18,487 nucleotides of DNA from Candidatus Pacearchaeota archaeon (lineage in GTDB: Archaea > Nanobdellota > Nanobdellia > Pacearchaeales > GW2011-AR1), in NCBI GenBank assembly GCA_023140635.1, contig JAGLLG010000013.1, positions 1 to 18,487 of the forward strand. The letters are read 5' to 3'. The notes beneath the pieces were generated by a model. It worked only from the letters and a program-made list of their open reading frames with translations. It ran no database searches and had not been told where the DNA came from. Shown piece by piece: positions 1 to 8,441 of the stretch (position 1 is the first letter of the stretch; each line of letters begins with the position of its first letter). The position numbers and the translations under genes are program-made.

Positions 1-3000
1 CCTCTCTATAATACATAACCTCAATCACATTAGCCTTCTTACAATCATCCAAAGAATCCCAATCACTTTTATTCATTGCAGTATGAGTCCACCTTTGCTG
101 TCCACTCCTAGTATAAAAACCAACCCTATCAATAACTTTAATTGTCATCCCAATAGAATCTCCAATAAGCCTTGCAGTGTAATAAGTTTCTCCACCAATT
201 CCTGAGAAAGAATCCCCCTGTTCATATTCTACGCCCAATTCCAAATTTGCTTGCTCCGACAATTCTACAATAAACGCCGTAGGATTATTGTGCCTATCTG
301 TCCTCATATTATGATTCGTATCCCAATTAAAATCTCTCTCCTCAATTAAATCCTCAACACTATCAACTCCCCTTAATCTATTAACCCCATACTCACTCTC
401 ACTAGTTTCACTCGGAATAGTCTCTATAATAGTTCCCCCTCCCTCGCCCAAAGCAGTCTCAACTTCTTTCTCAGTCATTTTCGTCACAACAATTTTAATC
501 TCAAGAGCTCCAATCATCATCTCTCGAGCAACCATCCTATAAAGCTCCGCCTTCAATGCTAACGCCTCAGCCTTATCAACATTAAGACCCTGTCCAATAT
601 TATCCCCAGCCCCACTTACCTCATCAAGACCAACTACAATTATAGCAACCGCCTCACTAACCTCTCCCTCAGCATCAACCCTAAGTTCCTTATCTAATTT
701 TCCAATCTTATCTTGCAAAGTATTTAACTTATCTCGGACATTCTGATAATTTTCATTTAACTCTTCTAGCCTTCCAGAATTTCGCATCAAATCATCAACA
801 AAATCAATATCATTAACCGCCGAATAAAGCCCTAAATTTTCTTCCACCGTAGTACTATCCAACCAACATCTAACATTTTCAATATCACAAAATCCTACAT
901 CTACCCATTTACCCTTACTAATCTGCCTATTCCCAACATCATTCTCACAAACTCCAAAATCAGTTTTAATTTCCCCGCCAATCGCAACACAAAAATATCC
1001 AACAGCACAATTCATATTTTCACCATCTTCATTGTTTTCCATATCACAATAAATATCATTTCCACCAACAATCCCCTGTTCTGGATTAGCACTCGCACAA
1101 ATTCTAGAAATACCAGTCGTAGCAATATCATCACCACCAAGCGCAGTCTCAACTCCACTCTGCAAATTAGGAGAAACCGCACCCCAAGCACTTGCCGACG
1201 TAGTTACACAATCCTCAGTTTTTGTAATACTTGTAGTCTGGGCCTGATCAGAAATATATTTTTGAGAAGCATAATTTAATCCAAAATTACTAGTAACTTT
1301 TCCAAATCCACATTCCTCTCGACCATTAATACTCACACAAAGTTCCTTGTATCCAGAAGGAGCAGTAAAATCTTTTGTCTTATCAGCAGCACTACCCGGA
1401 CCAGAAAATCCACTATCAACCAAAACAGTTGGACGACTAGCATAATAACTAGACTGCGGAGGATTCTTCAAATAAACTTTATACTGAACACCCTCTTCTC
1501 TGCCCGCATAAATATGATAATAAACTTTATACTGTGCAGTCGAAGGAATCGTCGCCTCGCTAAAAGTCTTCGAAGAAAAATGAGCATAAAACTGAGTCGG
1601 ACTTTCAGGCTCAAGCAAATTATCAAGCATATCTGCGGAAGTAGGAACACTCGTACCAACAAAGACCTTACAAACCTCACTCCCAGCATCAGCAACACTC
1701 TTCACATTAAATGCAGCAAAAGCATTCTGAGCATAAACATCCTTAAAATACGAAACACTCGCTTGCGTACTCTTCCACGCTTCATTCACCAAAAGGTACT
1801 CGCCACCACCCTTAACAGCCTGGTTACCTCCAAACAAAGACCCCAGAACACTTGGAACAAGAGTATCAAAGAACGAAGAAAACTGATTCCAAAAAAACTC
1901 GCACAAATAAATCGAAGTAATCTCATCACAAATCCCGACATTTTCTCCTGTATCTAAACTAGTCTGCAAACAATCTCTCTCCGATTTCAAAATAGAAACA
2001 AAAGATTCAATCCCTGCATGAATCCCTGTCAAACACACAGGAATAACAATACCTTCCTTAGCATTCGGCAAACACAAAAGAATACTCCCCAAAATCCCCG
2101 TCTGAACAACATTCGAAACATGCATCCTTCCACCCATATTACAACGAGAAGTCGGACAAATAACAGGGTCGCAAACATTAAACAACATCTTACAATCCGC
2201 AGGACTCATAAAATCCTGACACTCATAAGAAGTAGAAGTACCACTCGGCTTCCCAGTCTCAATAGGGCGCCCATTAATCATAACAGTCTTCTTCCCATAT
2301 CCCCTCATAGCCTCAAGAATCGCAGAACGAGCAGTAGAATACAACTTACCAAGCTCCTTAGAATTCATCAAACAACCCCCAATCGACTCAACAGCTCCCG
2401 CCGTATTTGAATCAAAAGTCTGACACTTATCATCACTGGTCCCCTCCATAGCATCCACACCAATATTACAAAGAGTAAACCTCTTAATATCCCCAGAATC
2501 ATAATACCCATCACTAGAAATCTTCGCATACCACCCATTCGTCAAATCAAACGGAACCAACGCAGGCTTCCCCTTAGCAGTACCAGATTCATAATAACTA
2601 ATCTTAGCATTCTTAGAATCCCAGACATAAGAACACTTCTCAGACCCAGTACTAATAGTAAAAACAAACCTCTTAAGTTCATCATAGATAACAGGATTAT
2701 CTTTATCCCTTTTCAACAAAGTAAGATTTCCTTTATCATAAGTATAAACTTCATCAACATTTAACTTCGTCGCCGATCCTGCCAAGACTAATAGATAATT
2801 TTTTCCATTCAGCACCCATCCTTGAATAGAAGTATTTTCAGCAATTCCCACCTTCTCAGCCAAGGTGGCACCAGCCATCTCTTCGCTCCAAGGATATTCC
2901 TTAGAATTCTCAGTACGCGAACTCTGAATTTTAAGATTCTGACCAAACTCCGTTTCAAAAGACACGGTAGCCGAAGCAATTTCTTTCTCGATCTTCTTAA

Positions 3001-5275
3001 CCTCAACAGTACTCTTCAAACTCTCATTCATCTCCTTCTCAGCAGAACTCAAAGCAACACCTCCAACACCACTCGCCTTCAACTCCTCGACCAGAAGAAC
3101 CGCACTAATCTGCGAACTCGTCGACAAATCACCCCGATTAAGCCCCTCGTAACTCCAATCCTTACTAACCTCGTCTCTCAACTCACTGACATACGCATCC
3201 TTATCTAAAACAACCCCATTCTTTTCATGCTTTTTCAAAATAGAATCAACATCCATATTCACGCTACTCAAAGCATCTGCCATTGCACTAACATTACCAT
3301 TAATCTGACTAGACAACGCATTATAACACTGGGTACTCGTCATACTCCTATATCTTTCATCAGTCTTACAAATTTCCTTATAATCCTCCATAACTTTTTT
3401 CCTAGCAAGAGCACTACCGCCAAAACCATCTACCATATTCTTAACAGTCAAAAAAGCAGACGTCGCAAAACAAGCCCCCTTCAAACCACTAACCAAGTTA
3501 CCAATCCTCTCATTAATCGTCTCCCATTTTTCAATAGAACCTTCCAAGTTCTCAAGCATCTGCTTCGCCTTCTCAGGAGATAACTCAACAGCCCTTTTTT
3601 CAATTCCAATATTAAAAGAAAAATTAGCCTCGCTATACTTATTATTCACCTCAGGGATCAACGAAACATAAGCGACCTCATTCACTTCAATAAACGTAAC
3701 CTTAATATCCTTACCATTCAACGAACCAAAATCGTCCTCCCCAACACTATCCCTATACTCTTTTCCATCCTTATAATACTTAAACGTAACCCGTCCTCGC
3801 TCAATATTACTAATCAAAATACTCTCATCACCAATTGGAATAGTCTTTCCTTCTACCTTATCCTTATAGCTCACCCCATCAAAAACAAAATCAACACGCT
3901 TATCTTTCTCATCAACATTTCTAAACTTCTTAGCACCGATAGTATGATAATCATTACTAACATAGACACTTTTCCCAGCGTTACTATAATCATATTTTCC
4001 TAACAACATCTTAATATCCTCAACGGCATCAATCAAATCAGAATTCGGATATGACTTGATAAACAAAAGTGCCAAATCCATCTGACTCGCAAACAACCTA
4101 GCATCTCCAGCAACTTTAATTTGTTCAAACAAAGCCTCTTCTCCGTAAGTCTTCTCAGAAAAAACCTTCTTTTCAGAACGATAGTTCTCAATAAGATCTT
4201 CAACAGTACCCTCAGCCAACTTAAACGATGCAGAGATCTCATTATTTATCTCTTCATCACTCAAACTAAAATCATCAGCTTTCTCCTTAACCTCTAAATT
4301 AAAAGTCTTACTAGAACAAGAAATCTTAACCTTTCCAGCCCCACTATCCTCAGCATCAATACTCGAAACCCTACACTTCTCATTCAAAAATCTACTTCCC
4401 TCCCTAACCCAAAGATCATCCCCATCAACACTCAACAAAACCGAAGGCTCCGCAGAAACAACATCATTCAATTTAAGTTTCAACCCCGCCCGACAATAAT
4501 AACCCGGAAAATAAATCAGACTACTCGTCTCACCTTTCTTCAAACTCACCGTCCTAAAAACAGAATCCTTATCCGACATAATCTCAATCGTCGCCTCATC
4601 ATTTCCAACACCTTTCAAATTCAAATAACCCATGCCATTCCAAAAAGAATTCTCAACCAAACTCTGATTAGAATCATCAAGATAATACTGAGACTTCCCA
4701 GTCCCGTAAGCACTCTCAGCGTCGTAACGAATCCGCGCAGTCAAATTCCCCGCAATCCAATCTTCCATATTCTCCTCGACCCTTTCCTGCTTCAAAACAA
4801 TAACCACATAACCAATATTCGAAGAGGTCGGACTTCCCGCAAGAGTAGAATGAGATCTAATCGCTGCCTGGGCAGGATAGAAACTAACTCCAGAAACACC
4901 ATCGGGATAATCACCTTTAAACGAGATAGAATCAATAGAATAAACATCAATCAAAGGATTAATCTGAACAGAATACAACTGACAAAAGACCGGAACATTT
5001 TGCTCTTCCAATAAATCACTCGTAACAACCATAGGACTACATCCTCCCGGAACAATCCCAATCCAAAAATCATTCAAACCTTCACAATCTGAATCATCTC
5101 CCAAACCATTCATTCCAGGCCAATACAAATCTATCTCACTAGTAGAATAGAGATCGTTTAAAGAAGGACTAGTATACTGAACCCGATTCGTAGGATCAGA
5201 AAAATCAGCACCACTAACAAAAGAACTCAAAAACAGAAAAATACTAACTACCCACAATAAATTTTTGAACTTCAT
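1..5275 (-). CDS. giant secreted surface protein, 3' end outside the window
   Basis: The frame stays open without a stop from its ATG at 5275 to the left edge, giving at least 1758 residues. It begins with a Sec-type signal peptide (MKFKNLLWVVSIFLFLSSF, then VSGAD). The rest is mostly polar and rich in Asn, Ser and Asp, with many cysteines that suggest disulfides outside the cell, for example CDPVICPTSRC at about residue 1035. A hydrophobic stretch lies near residues 1050-1090, followed by a Cys- and aromatic-rich part (CEFFWNQFSS). A helical, coiled-coil-like region lies near 1488-1540. From memory, segments such as YHIYAG and YKVYLKNPP match a very large uncharacterised protein common in DPANN genomes; its function is not known to me. 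The ATG overlaps the stop of the pilin-like gene by 4 nt, so the two are probably translationally coupled and may work together at the cell surface. Confidence 0.85.
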   Translation of the reverse strand, partial: MKFKNLLWVVSIFLFLSSFVSGADFSDPTNRVQYTSPSLNDLYSTSEIDLYWPGMNGLGDDSDCEGLNDFWIGIVPGGCSPMVVTSDLLEEQNVPVFCQLYSVQINPLIDVYSIDSISFKGDYPDGVSGVSFYPAQAAIRSHSTLAGSPTSSNIGYVVIVLKQERVEENMEDWIAGNLTARIRYDAESAYGTGKSQYYLDDSNQSLVENSFWNGMGYLNLKGVGNDEATIEIMSDKDSVFRTVSLKKGETSSLIYFPGYYCRAGLKLKLNDVVSAEPSVLLSVDGDDLWVREGSRFLNEKCRVSSIDAEDSGAGKVKISCSSKTFNLEVKEKADDFSLSDEEINNEISASFKLAEGTVEDLIENYRSEKKVFSEKTYGEEALFEQIKVAGDARLFASQMDLALLFIKSYPNSDLIDAVEDIKMLLGKYDYSNAGKSVYVSNDYHTIGAKKFRNVDEKDKRVDFVFDGVSYKDKVEGKTIPIGDESILISNIERGRVTFKYYKDGKEYRDSVGEDDFGSLNGKDIKVTFIEVNEVAYVSLIPEVNNKYSEANFSFNIGIEKRAVELSPEKAKQMLENLEGSIEKWETINERIGNLVSGLKGACFATSAFLTVKNMVDGFGGSALARKKVMEDYKEICKTDERYRSMTSTQCYNALSSQINGNVSAMADALSSVNMDVDSILKKHEKNGVVLDKDAYVSELRDEVSKDWSYEGLNRGDLSTSSQISAVLLVEELKASGVGGVALSSAEKEMNESLKSTVEVKKIEKEIASATVSFETEFGQNLKIQSSRTENSKEYPWSEEMAGATLAEKVGIAENTSIQGWVLNGKNYLLVLAGSATKLNVDEVYTYDKGNLTLLKRDKDNPVIYDELKRFVFTISTGSEKCSYVWDSKNAKISYYESGTAKGKPALVPFDLTNGWYAKISSDGYYDSGDIKRFTLCNIGVDAMEGTSDDKCQTFDSNTAGAVESIGGCLMNSKELGKLYSTARSAILEAMRGYGKKTVMINGRPIETGKPSGTSTSYECQDFMSPADCKMLFNVCDPVICPTSRCNMGGRMHVSNVVQTGILGSILLCLPNAKEGIVIPVCLTGIHAGIESFVSILKSERDCLQTSLDTGENVGICDEITSIYLCEFFWNQFSSFFDTLVPSVLGSLFGGNQAVKGGGEYLLVNEAWKSTQASVSYFKDVYAQNAFAAFNVKSVADAGSEVCKVFVGTSVPTSADMLDNLLEPESPTQFYAHFSSKTFSEATIPSTAQYKVYYHIYAGREEGVQYKVYLKNPPQSSYYASRPTVLVDSGFSGPGSAADKTKDFTAPSGYKELCVSINGREECGFGKVTSNFGLNYASQKYISDQAQTTSITKTEDCVTTSASAWGAVSPNLQSGVETALGGDDIATTGISRICASANPEQGIVGGNDIYCDMENNEDGENMNCAVGYFCVAIGGEIKTDFGVCENDVGNRQISKGKWVDVGFCDIENVRCWLDSTTVEENLGLYSAVNDIDFVDDLMRNSGRLEELNENYQNVRDKLNTLQDKIGKLDKELRVDAEGEVSEAVAIIVVGLDEVSGAGDNIGQGLNVDKAEALALKAELYRMVAREMMIGALEIKIVVTKMTEKEVETALGEGGGTIIETIPSETSESEYGVNRLRGVDSVEDLIEERDFNWDTNHNMRTDRHNNPTAFIVELSEQANLELGVEYEQGDSFSGIGGETYYTARLIGDSIGMTIKVIDRVGFYTRSGQQRWTHTAMNKSDWDSLDDCKKANVIEVMYYRE

Positions 5276-7113
5276 TCAAACTCCAAGTATATTTTTTCTG
5301 CATCAACAAGTTCATAATTCATTTGTAATTCCTCTAAACTCGTCGGTGCATCAAACAAAGGCACGTTAATATTTAATTCAAAAGCTTCCGAAAGATCATT
5401 TTCTAAAACATACTCTGTAGAAGTCCCGCCCCCAACAACAGCATTAGAAATATCAAAACCAGGGATCACAATATCATAACACTCCTCGTGCGTCCCGCCC
5501 AAAAATCCAGTCAAACCAGAATCAGCGACGTCAACACATTCCCTCTTATTAATCTCCTCAAATTTCAAACTCGAATTCTCATAAACATAAACACTCACAT
5601 TATAATAGTCCTCGACCAGCTCGATAGAACCAGTCTCCGGATACATAACCGTAGCAGAATAACTCAAACCATCAAAATTAATCAGCGCGCTATCAACCCC
5701 ACCCCCCAAATCCAAACCAATCTCATATTTTTTCTTCATAATAATATTCGCAACCGAATCCTCATTAGTCGAAATCTTATAAACAGAATCCGCATAACCA
5801 TCCGCAGTCGCAAGAACAAAACCATTCAAACATTGAGGGAAATAATCTTCCAGCAATGCATCATTACCGACGAGAGAAGTTTCTCCGATACTGCAAACCT
5901 CATCCAAACACTTAAACTGAATCCTCGACTCTACCGGGTTAAGATTCAAGTCGTAAGTATAAACACTCACTTTCTGATTCTTGTACTGACACATCTCAGA
6001 TTCAATAGAAGAAAATCCCGCAACATTTAACGCCTGCCTAGCCTGATTTTTGGATATGACGACGACGACAGGAAACTGGAAAAGTTCCTTATCGTCATAA
6101 AATTGAATCAACACAGGGAAATTAATATCATAGATTAAATGATAAGGAACATAACAGAATCCTAAAATCCCAAGTCCTTCCTGAATCCCTACCGGAGCAA
6201 CCACCTTATCCCCATAAATCTCAATCCTCGTAGGCCAATCCGACGAGTACACAAAATTAACATTCTCATCCACATCAAATCCATCGACGACAAAATATCC
6301 CTTATCCCCCTCACCCAAATCATAATAATCCCCCCTCAATTTCAAAAAGGCAACATTAGAAACAAGCCCCTCGACAATATCTTCTCTAATCTCCTCATCA
6401 CGAAAGACTTTAGTATCGCAAGTCAAATCGACACCATCAACAGGAGCATAAAGCCTCATCACATCCAAAGCATACTCTTCCAAAAATACCTCACTCTTTT
6501 CAAAATTATAAACCTCCATCGCCATCCCATAAAATTTCCCCAACTTACTCGAAACCTCGACCTCATGAGTCGCAACCTTAACAGAAGAATCCCTATAATA
6601 AATAAATAAATCCTCATCCACAGCGACGTCAATACTCAAATCATTAATACTAACAGAAGCCGTAGCCCCCTCAAGATAAACATCATAACCGCTTTTCTCA
6701 AAATCAGAAAAATCGCATTTCATAATCTCTTTAGCAACATAATTTCCAAGTTGCTCTTCCATCTCAGCCTTACTAGGAACCTGTTCTCTCAAAATATTAT
6801 TACCCGAAACGTACATCCAATAAGGAACAGCCAGCCCCATAAAACTCAGTTGCGAAGACTGCGGCATAAAAAGAGAGCCCGCCTCAAAATCAGGAACGTT
6901 GATATAACCTCCCCTCGAGCCTAAAATACCAGCACCCCTATCAACAGCATCCTCGACACAACTCAAATAATAATCATAAACCGGCCTTATATCTTCAGGG
7001 ATACTCTCGACAAAACTCGACTGCAAAGCAAAATACCCTAAGACCGCAGCAACGACAACTATCGCAACAATAATAAAAATCGTCACCTGCCCCTTCTTGC
7101 CTATAATCTTCAT
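5272..7113 (-). CDS. class III signal peptide (type IV pilin-like) surface protein
   Basis: 613 residues. The N-terminus is MKIIGKKGQVTIFIIVAIVV: a short basic leader, then KKG-QVTIF and about 20 hydrophobic residues. This is the archaeal class III signal pattern, normally cut between G and Q by a prepilin-type peptidase, leaving a hydrophobic helix for anchoring or filament assembly. The remainder is a large extracellular domain, far longer than an ordinary pilin. It has CVEDAVDRGAGILGSRGGYI at about residues 52-71, a pattern I recall from a widespread DPANN family, followed by beta-rich Asp/Val/Tyr-rich sequence with scattered cysteines. It sits between a 39-residue gene and the giant secreted protein and overlaps each by 4 nt (ATGA). 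It could be a minor or tip pilin, or a membrane-anchored adhesin; the class of protein is clear but the role is inferred. Confidence 0.85.
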   Translation of the reverse strand: MKIIGKKGQVTIFIIVAIVVVAAVLGYFALQSSFVESIPEDIRPVYDYYLSCVEDAVDRGAGILGSRGGYINVPDFEAGSLFMPQSSQLSFMGLAVPYWMYVSGNNILREQVPSKAEMEEQLGNYVAKEIMKCDFSDFEKSGYDVYLEGATASVSINDLSIDVAVDEDLFIYYRDSSVKVATHEVEVSSKLGKFYGMAMEVYNFEKSEVFLEEYALDVMRLYAPVDGVDLTCDTKVFRDEEIREDIVEGLVSNVAFLKLRGDYYDLGEGDKGYFVVDGFDVDENVNFVYSSDWPTRIEIYGDKVVAPVGIQEGLGILGFCYVPYHLIYDINFPVLIQFYDDKELFQFPVVVVISKNQARQALNVAGFSSIESEMCQYKNQKVSVYTYDLNLNPVESRIQFKCLDEVCSIGETSLVGNDALLEDYFPQCLNGFVLATADGYADSVYKISTNEDSVANIIMKKKYEIGLDLGGGVDSALINFDGLSYSATVMYPETGSIELVEDYYNVSVYVYENSSLKFEEINKRECVDVADSGLTGFLGGTHEECYDIVIPGFDISNAVVGGGTSTEYVLENDLSEAFELNINVPLFDAPTSLEELQMNYELVDAEKIYLEFE

Positions 7114-7229
7114 TTCCCAATCTTCCTCCTAATCAATTCCATAATCTCACTATTAATATCCTTTTGTATACTCTCCTTAAACTTACGCCAAAGCTCCTCG
7201 TCCTCAATTAAAAGTAGATATTTTTTCAT
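7110..7229 (-). CDS. 39-residue ribbon-helix-helix-like protein
   Basis: A short frame starting MKKYLLLIEDEELWRKFKES and ending LIRRKIGK, with its TGA overlapping the ATG of the pilin-like gene (ATGA). The pattern of a short beta strand (YLLLI), a helix (EELWRKFKESI), a turn and a second helix (INSEIMELIRRKIG) fits a minimal MetJ/Arc-type ribbon-helix-helix DNA-binding protein. Similar small proteins beginning MKKYLvLI.neeLW.kFK are common in DPANN genomes from memory. The coupling, a SD-like GAGG at 7234-7237 four nt before the ATG and a TATA box at the expected place support it as a real gene. It may regulate its own operon through the dyad at 7274-7304. That role is inference; a structural small protein is possible. 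Confidence 0.7.
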   Translation of the reverse strand: MKKYLLLIEDEELWRKFKESIQKDINSEIMELIRRKIGK

Positions 7230-7258
7230 GTTACCTCTTATTATTCAATAAATTCTTA

Positions 7259-7270
7259 CTTATAAATATT
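7259..7270 (-). promoter_or_regulatory. TATA box of the pilin-like/giant protein operon
   Basis: On the minus strand this reads AATATTTATAAG, centred about 35 nt before the ATG at 7229. It implies a leader of roughly 9-10 nt carrying GAGG at 7234-7237. This differs from the other promoters in the window, which sit at about 26 nt and imply leaderless mRNAs. Confidence 0.6.
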
Positions 7271-7273
7271 TCT

Positions 7274-7304
7274 AAGTTAGTTACTTAGTAAGTTAGTTAC
7301 TAAG
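7274..7304. promoter_or_regulatory. tandem repeat plus dyad upstream of the surface-protein operon
   Basis: The 12-mer AAGTTAGTTACT occurs at 7274-7285 and again at 7290-7301, a 16-bp period. The same stretch holds a perfect 8-bp inverted repeat, CTTAGTAA (7284-7291) and TTACTAAG (7297-7304), with a 5-nt spacer. It lies just upstream of the TATA box at 7259-7270, where an archaeal activator or repressor could bind. The regulator is not known; the adjacent ribbon-helix-helix-like protein is a candidate because that fold often binds tandem operators. Confidence 0.5.
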
Positions 7305-7353
7305 GAGGCTTAAAGATATTAATGATGATATTCAATTCAATTTAAGTTAAGGC

Positions 7354-7364
7354 AAAACGAAAAA
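7354..7364 (-). terminator. probable T-rich terminator after the orphan gene
   Basis: Read on the minus strand this is TTTTTCGTTTT, 17 nt past the stop codon of the gene at 7381-7890. Archaeal termination commonly needs only such T-runs on the non-template strand. No hairpin is evident. Confidence 0.35.
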
Positions 7365-7366
7365 GG

Positions 7367-7376
7367 GACAGAAGAT
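7367..7376 (+). repeat. left arm of 10-bp inverted repeat flanking the orphan gene
   Basis: GACAGAAGAT; its exact reverse complement is at 7921-7930. The flanks are also partly similar. The pair encloses the gene at 7381-7890 and its promoter. Confidence 0.4.
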
Positions 7377-7380
7377 CTAT

Positions 7381-7890
7381 TTATTCACCTCTTGAAACCA
7401 ATAGTTCTAATCGGCATAATAATTCCAATTTTGGAACCCATAAAGAACTAAATTCTTGCCAGAATTCTGGTGTTTCTTCAGTTACAATCATAGGAATGTC
7501 CATTGATAATGCTTTATGGGTATAGCGTATAGAATCTAATGAATAAGATGGCTCTTCGATTTTTAAATGACCTCCATAAATATGACTTCCAAAAACTAAA
7601 AGTCTTGGGGGGACAGAATTTTGCAATGCTTTCATAAAATCCGCGTCTTGCATTTTACTATCATCTCCTTTAAGATCGTCTAAAAATCCTTTGTAATATT
7701 TAAGATTTCTTGCTAACTCTTCTAAATCCCCACCCACTTCTGAATAGGAACCTGCTCTCCTTAAATTATAATCCCTTAAAGAAAACTTGTTGTGATCATC
7801 CATTAAATCATAATGAAAATGATTATTAAATAACCATATTTCTTTTTTTCTTTGAATTATTCCCTCAGGTATAATCAAATGAGACGCCAT
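7381..7890 (-). CDS. hypothetical protein, orphan
   Basis: 169 residues, starting MASHLIIPEGIIQRKKEIWL. I do not recognise a family. The N-terminal half is polar, with WLFNNHFHYDLMDDHNKF near residues 19-36. The C-terminal half alternates strand-like and helix-like stretches (RLLVFGSHIYGG at about 96-107 and MDIPMIVTEETPEFWQEF near 130-147), which could be an alpha/beta fold; no catalytic motif is evident. A TATA box at 7911-7920 sits 26 nt before the ATG, supporting this start and a leaderless transcript. Unlike the neighbouring minus-strand genes it lacks their strong G/T excess on the coding strand. With the flanking inverted repeats, that suggests acquisition separately from its neighbours. 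Confidence 0.7.
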   Translation of the reverse strand: MASHLIIPEGIIQRKKEIWLFNNHFHYDLMDDHNKFSLRDYNLRRAGSYSEVGGDLEELARNLKYYKGFLDDLKGDDSKMQDADFMKALQNSVPPRLLVFGSHIYGGHLKIEEPSYSLDSIRYTHKALSMDIPMIVTEETPEFWQEFSSLWVPKLELLCRLELLVSRGE

Positions 7891-7910
7891 TTAATAAGAA
7901 ATAATATGTG

Positions 7911-7920
7911 ATTTATTTAA
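7911..7920 (-). promoter_or_regulatory. TATA box of the orphan gene at 7381-7890
   Basis: Minus-strand TTAAATAAAT, centred about 26 nt before the ATG at 7890, implying a leaderless mRNA. Confidence 0.55.
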
Positions 7921-7930
7921 ATCTTCTGTC
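7921..7930 (-). repeat. right arm of 10-bp inverted repeat flanking the orphan gene
   Basis: Plus strand ATCTTCTGTC, the exact reverse complement of 7367-7376. It lies just upstream of the TATA box, so it could alternatively be a regulatory site. Confidence 0.4.
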
Positions 7931-8031
7931 TCTTAATTCTTTTAACATAATGTACTGCTAACGTTCTGTAATTTATTCGTCTCAACTCAAACTTTTCGGA
8001 CGAAATCCAACCCCTCATAATTTAGAGTTCA

Positions 8032-8103
8032 TGACCCCACCAAGAATCGAACTTGGGCCTCATCGAAGTCAACGATACGTCCTAACCACTAGACAATGGG
8101 GTC
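8032..8103 (-). tRNA. tRNA-Val (anticodon GAC)
   Basis: A 72-nt cloverleaf on the minus strand. Acceptor GACCCCA pairs with TGGGGTC, and A is the discriminator. The D arm is GTCT-AGTGGTTA-GGAC. The anticodon stem TATCG/CGATG carries the loop TTGACTT. The T arm CCAAG/CTTGG carries the loop TTCGATT. No CCA is encoded. Positions 34-36 read GAC (Val), but position 37 is U, where a purine is almost invariable, and 27-43 is a wobble pair. The D arm also resembles tRNA-Glu, but no register gives a U33-preceded TTC anticodon. Identity is therefore by anticodon only. A TATA-like box at 8125-8133 lies about 26 nt upstream. Confidence 0.8.
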
Positions 8104-8124
8104 ACAAAAACAACTATCCACCCT

Positions 8125-8133
8125 TTCTTTTAA
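8125..8133 (-). promoter_or_regulatory. TATA box of tRNA-Val
   Basis: Minus strand ATTAAAAGAA, about 26 nt before the first base of the tRNA. It overlaps the 3' end of the upstream 93-residue gene, showing tight packing. Confidence 0.45.
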
Positions 8134-8411
8134 TCCTTCCGCTTCCCAATTCTACCACCTCGAACTTGCCCAAAGTTCCCCTCAACAAACTCAAACCTCA
8201 ATTCCCCCTCATCAACCTTCGCCACCCCACACAAATCCTTAAAAAAATCCTCCGGCAACAACCGAGACTCATTATAATAATTCTTCAATGTAGAATACGG
8301 AACACTAAACCCAAATTGCAAAAGCCCCCTCAGCGACGGAGCATTAAGCTTCTCAATAATCAAATTCAAAAACTTCCTCTGCTTTCCCACTCCAAACTTA
8401 ACTCTCCTCAT
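8130..8411 (-). CDS. small DPANN-type conserved protein, possible helix-turn-helix
   Basis: 93 residues if started at the ATG at 8411 (MRRVKFGVGKQRKF). A GTG at 8432 would add seven residues, but a TATA box centred near 8438 lies 27 nt before the ATG and overlaps that GTG, so the ATG is preferred. The core runs SLRGLLQFGFSVPYSTLKNY, then LLPEDFFKDLC, then NFGQVRGGRIGK. It reads as a helical, helix-turn-helix-like unit followed by a conserved basic Gly-rich tail. I recall many small DPANN proteins with YSTLKxY...LP...N(W/F)GxxxGG, some related to DNA- or RNA-binding parts of larger proteins, but no function is established to my knowledge. Its 3' end runs into the promoter of tRNA-Val. Confidence 0.75.
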   Translation of the reverse strand: MRRVKFGVGKQRKFLNLIIEKLNAPSLRGLLQFGFSVPYSTLKNYYNESRLLPEDFFKDLCGVAKVDEGELRFEFVEGNFGQVRGGRIGKRKD

Positions 8412-8433
8412 CCAAAACAAAACAACCCCCACT

Positions 8434-8441
8434 TAATAAAA
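8434..8441 (-). promoter_or_regulatory. TATA box of the 93-residue gene
   Basis: Minus strand TTTTATTA, 27 nt before the ATG at 8411. A second A/T-rich stretch at 8471-8487 is further away and fits less well. Confidence 0.45.

Noticed and set aside
1514..3583. Several plus-strand open frames of 118-147 codons
   Set aside because: They lie antisense to the giant secreted protein, have no promoter or family pattern, and are rich in Asn, Thr, Arg and Ser as expected from reading its complement.
5488..6030. A 180-codon plus-strand frame
   Set aside because: It is antisense within the pilin-like gene and shows no domain pattern.
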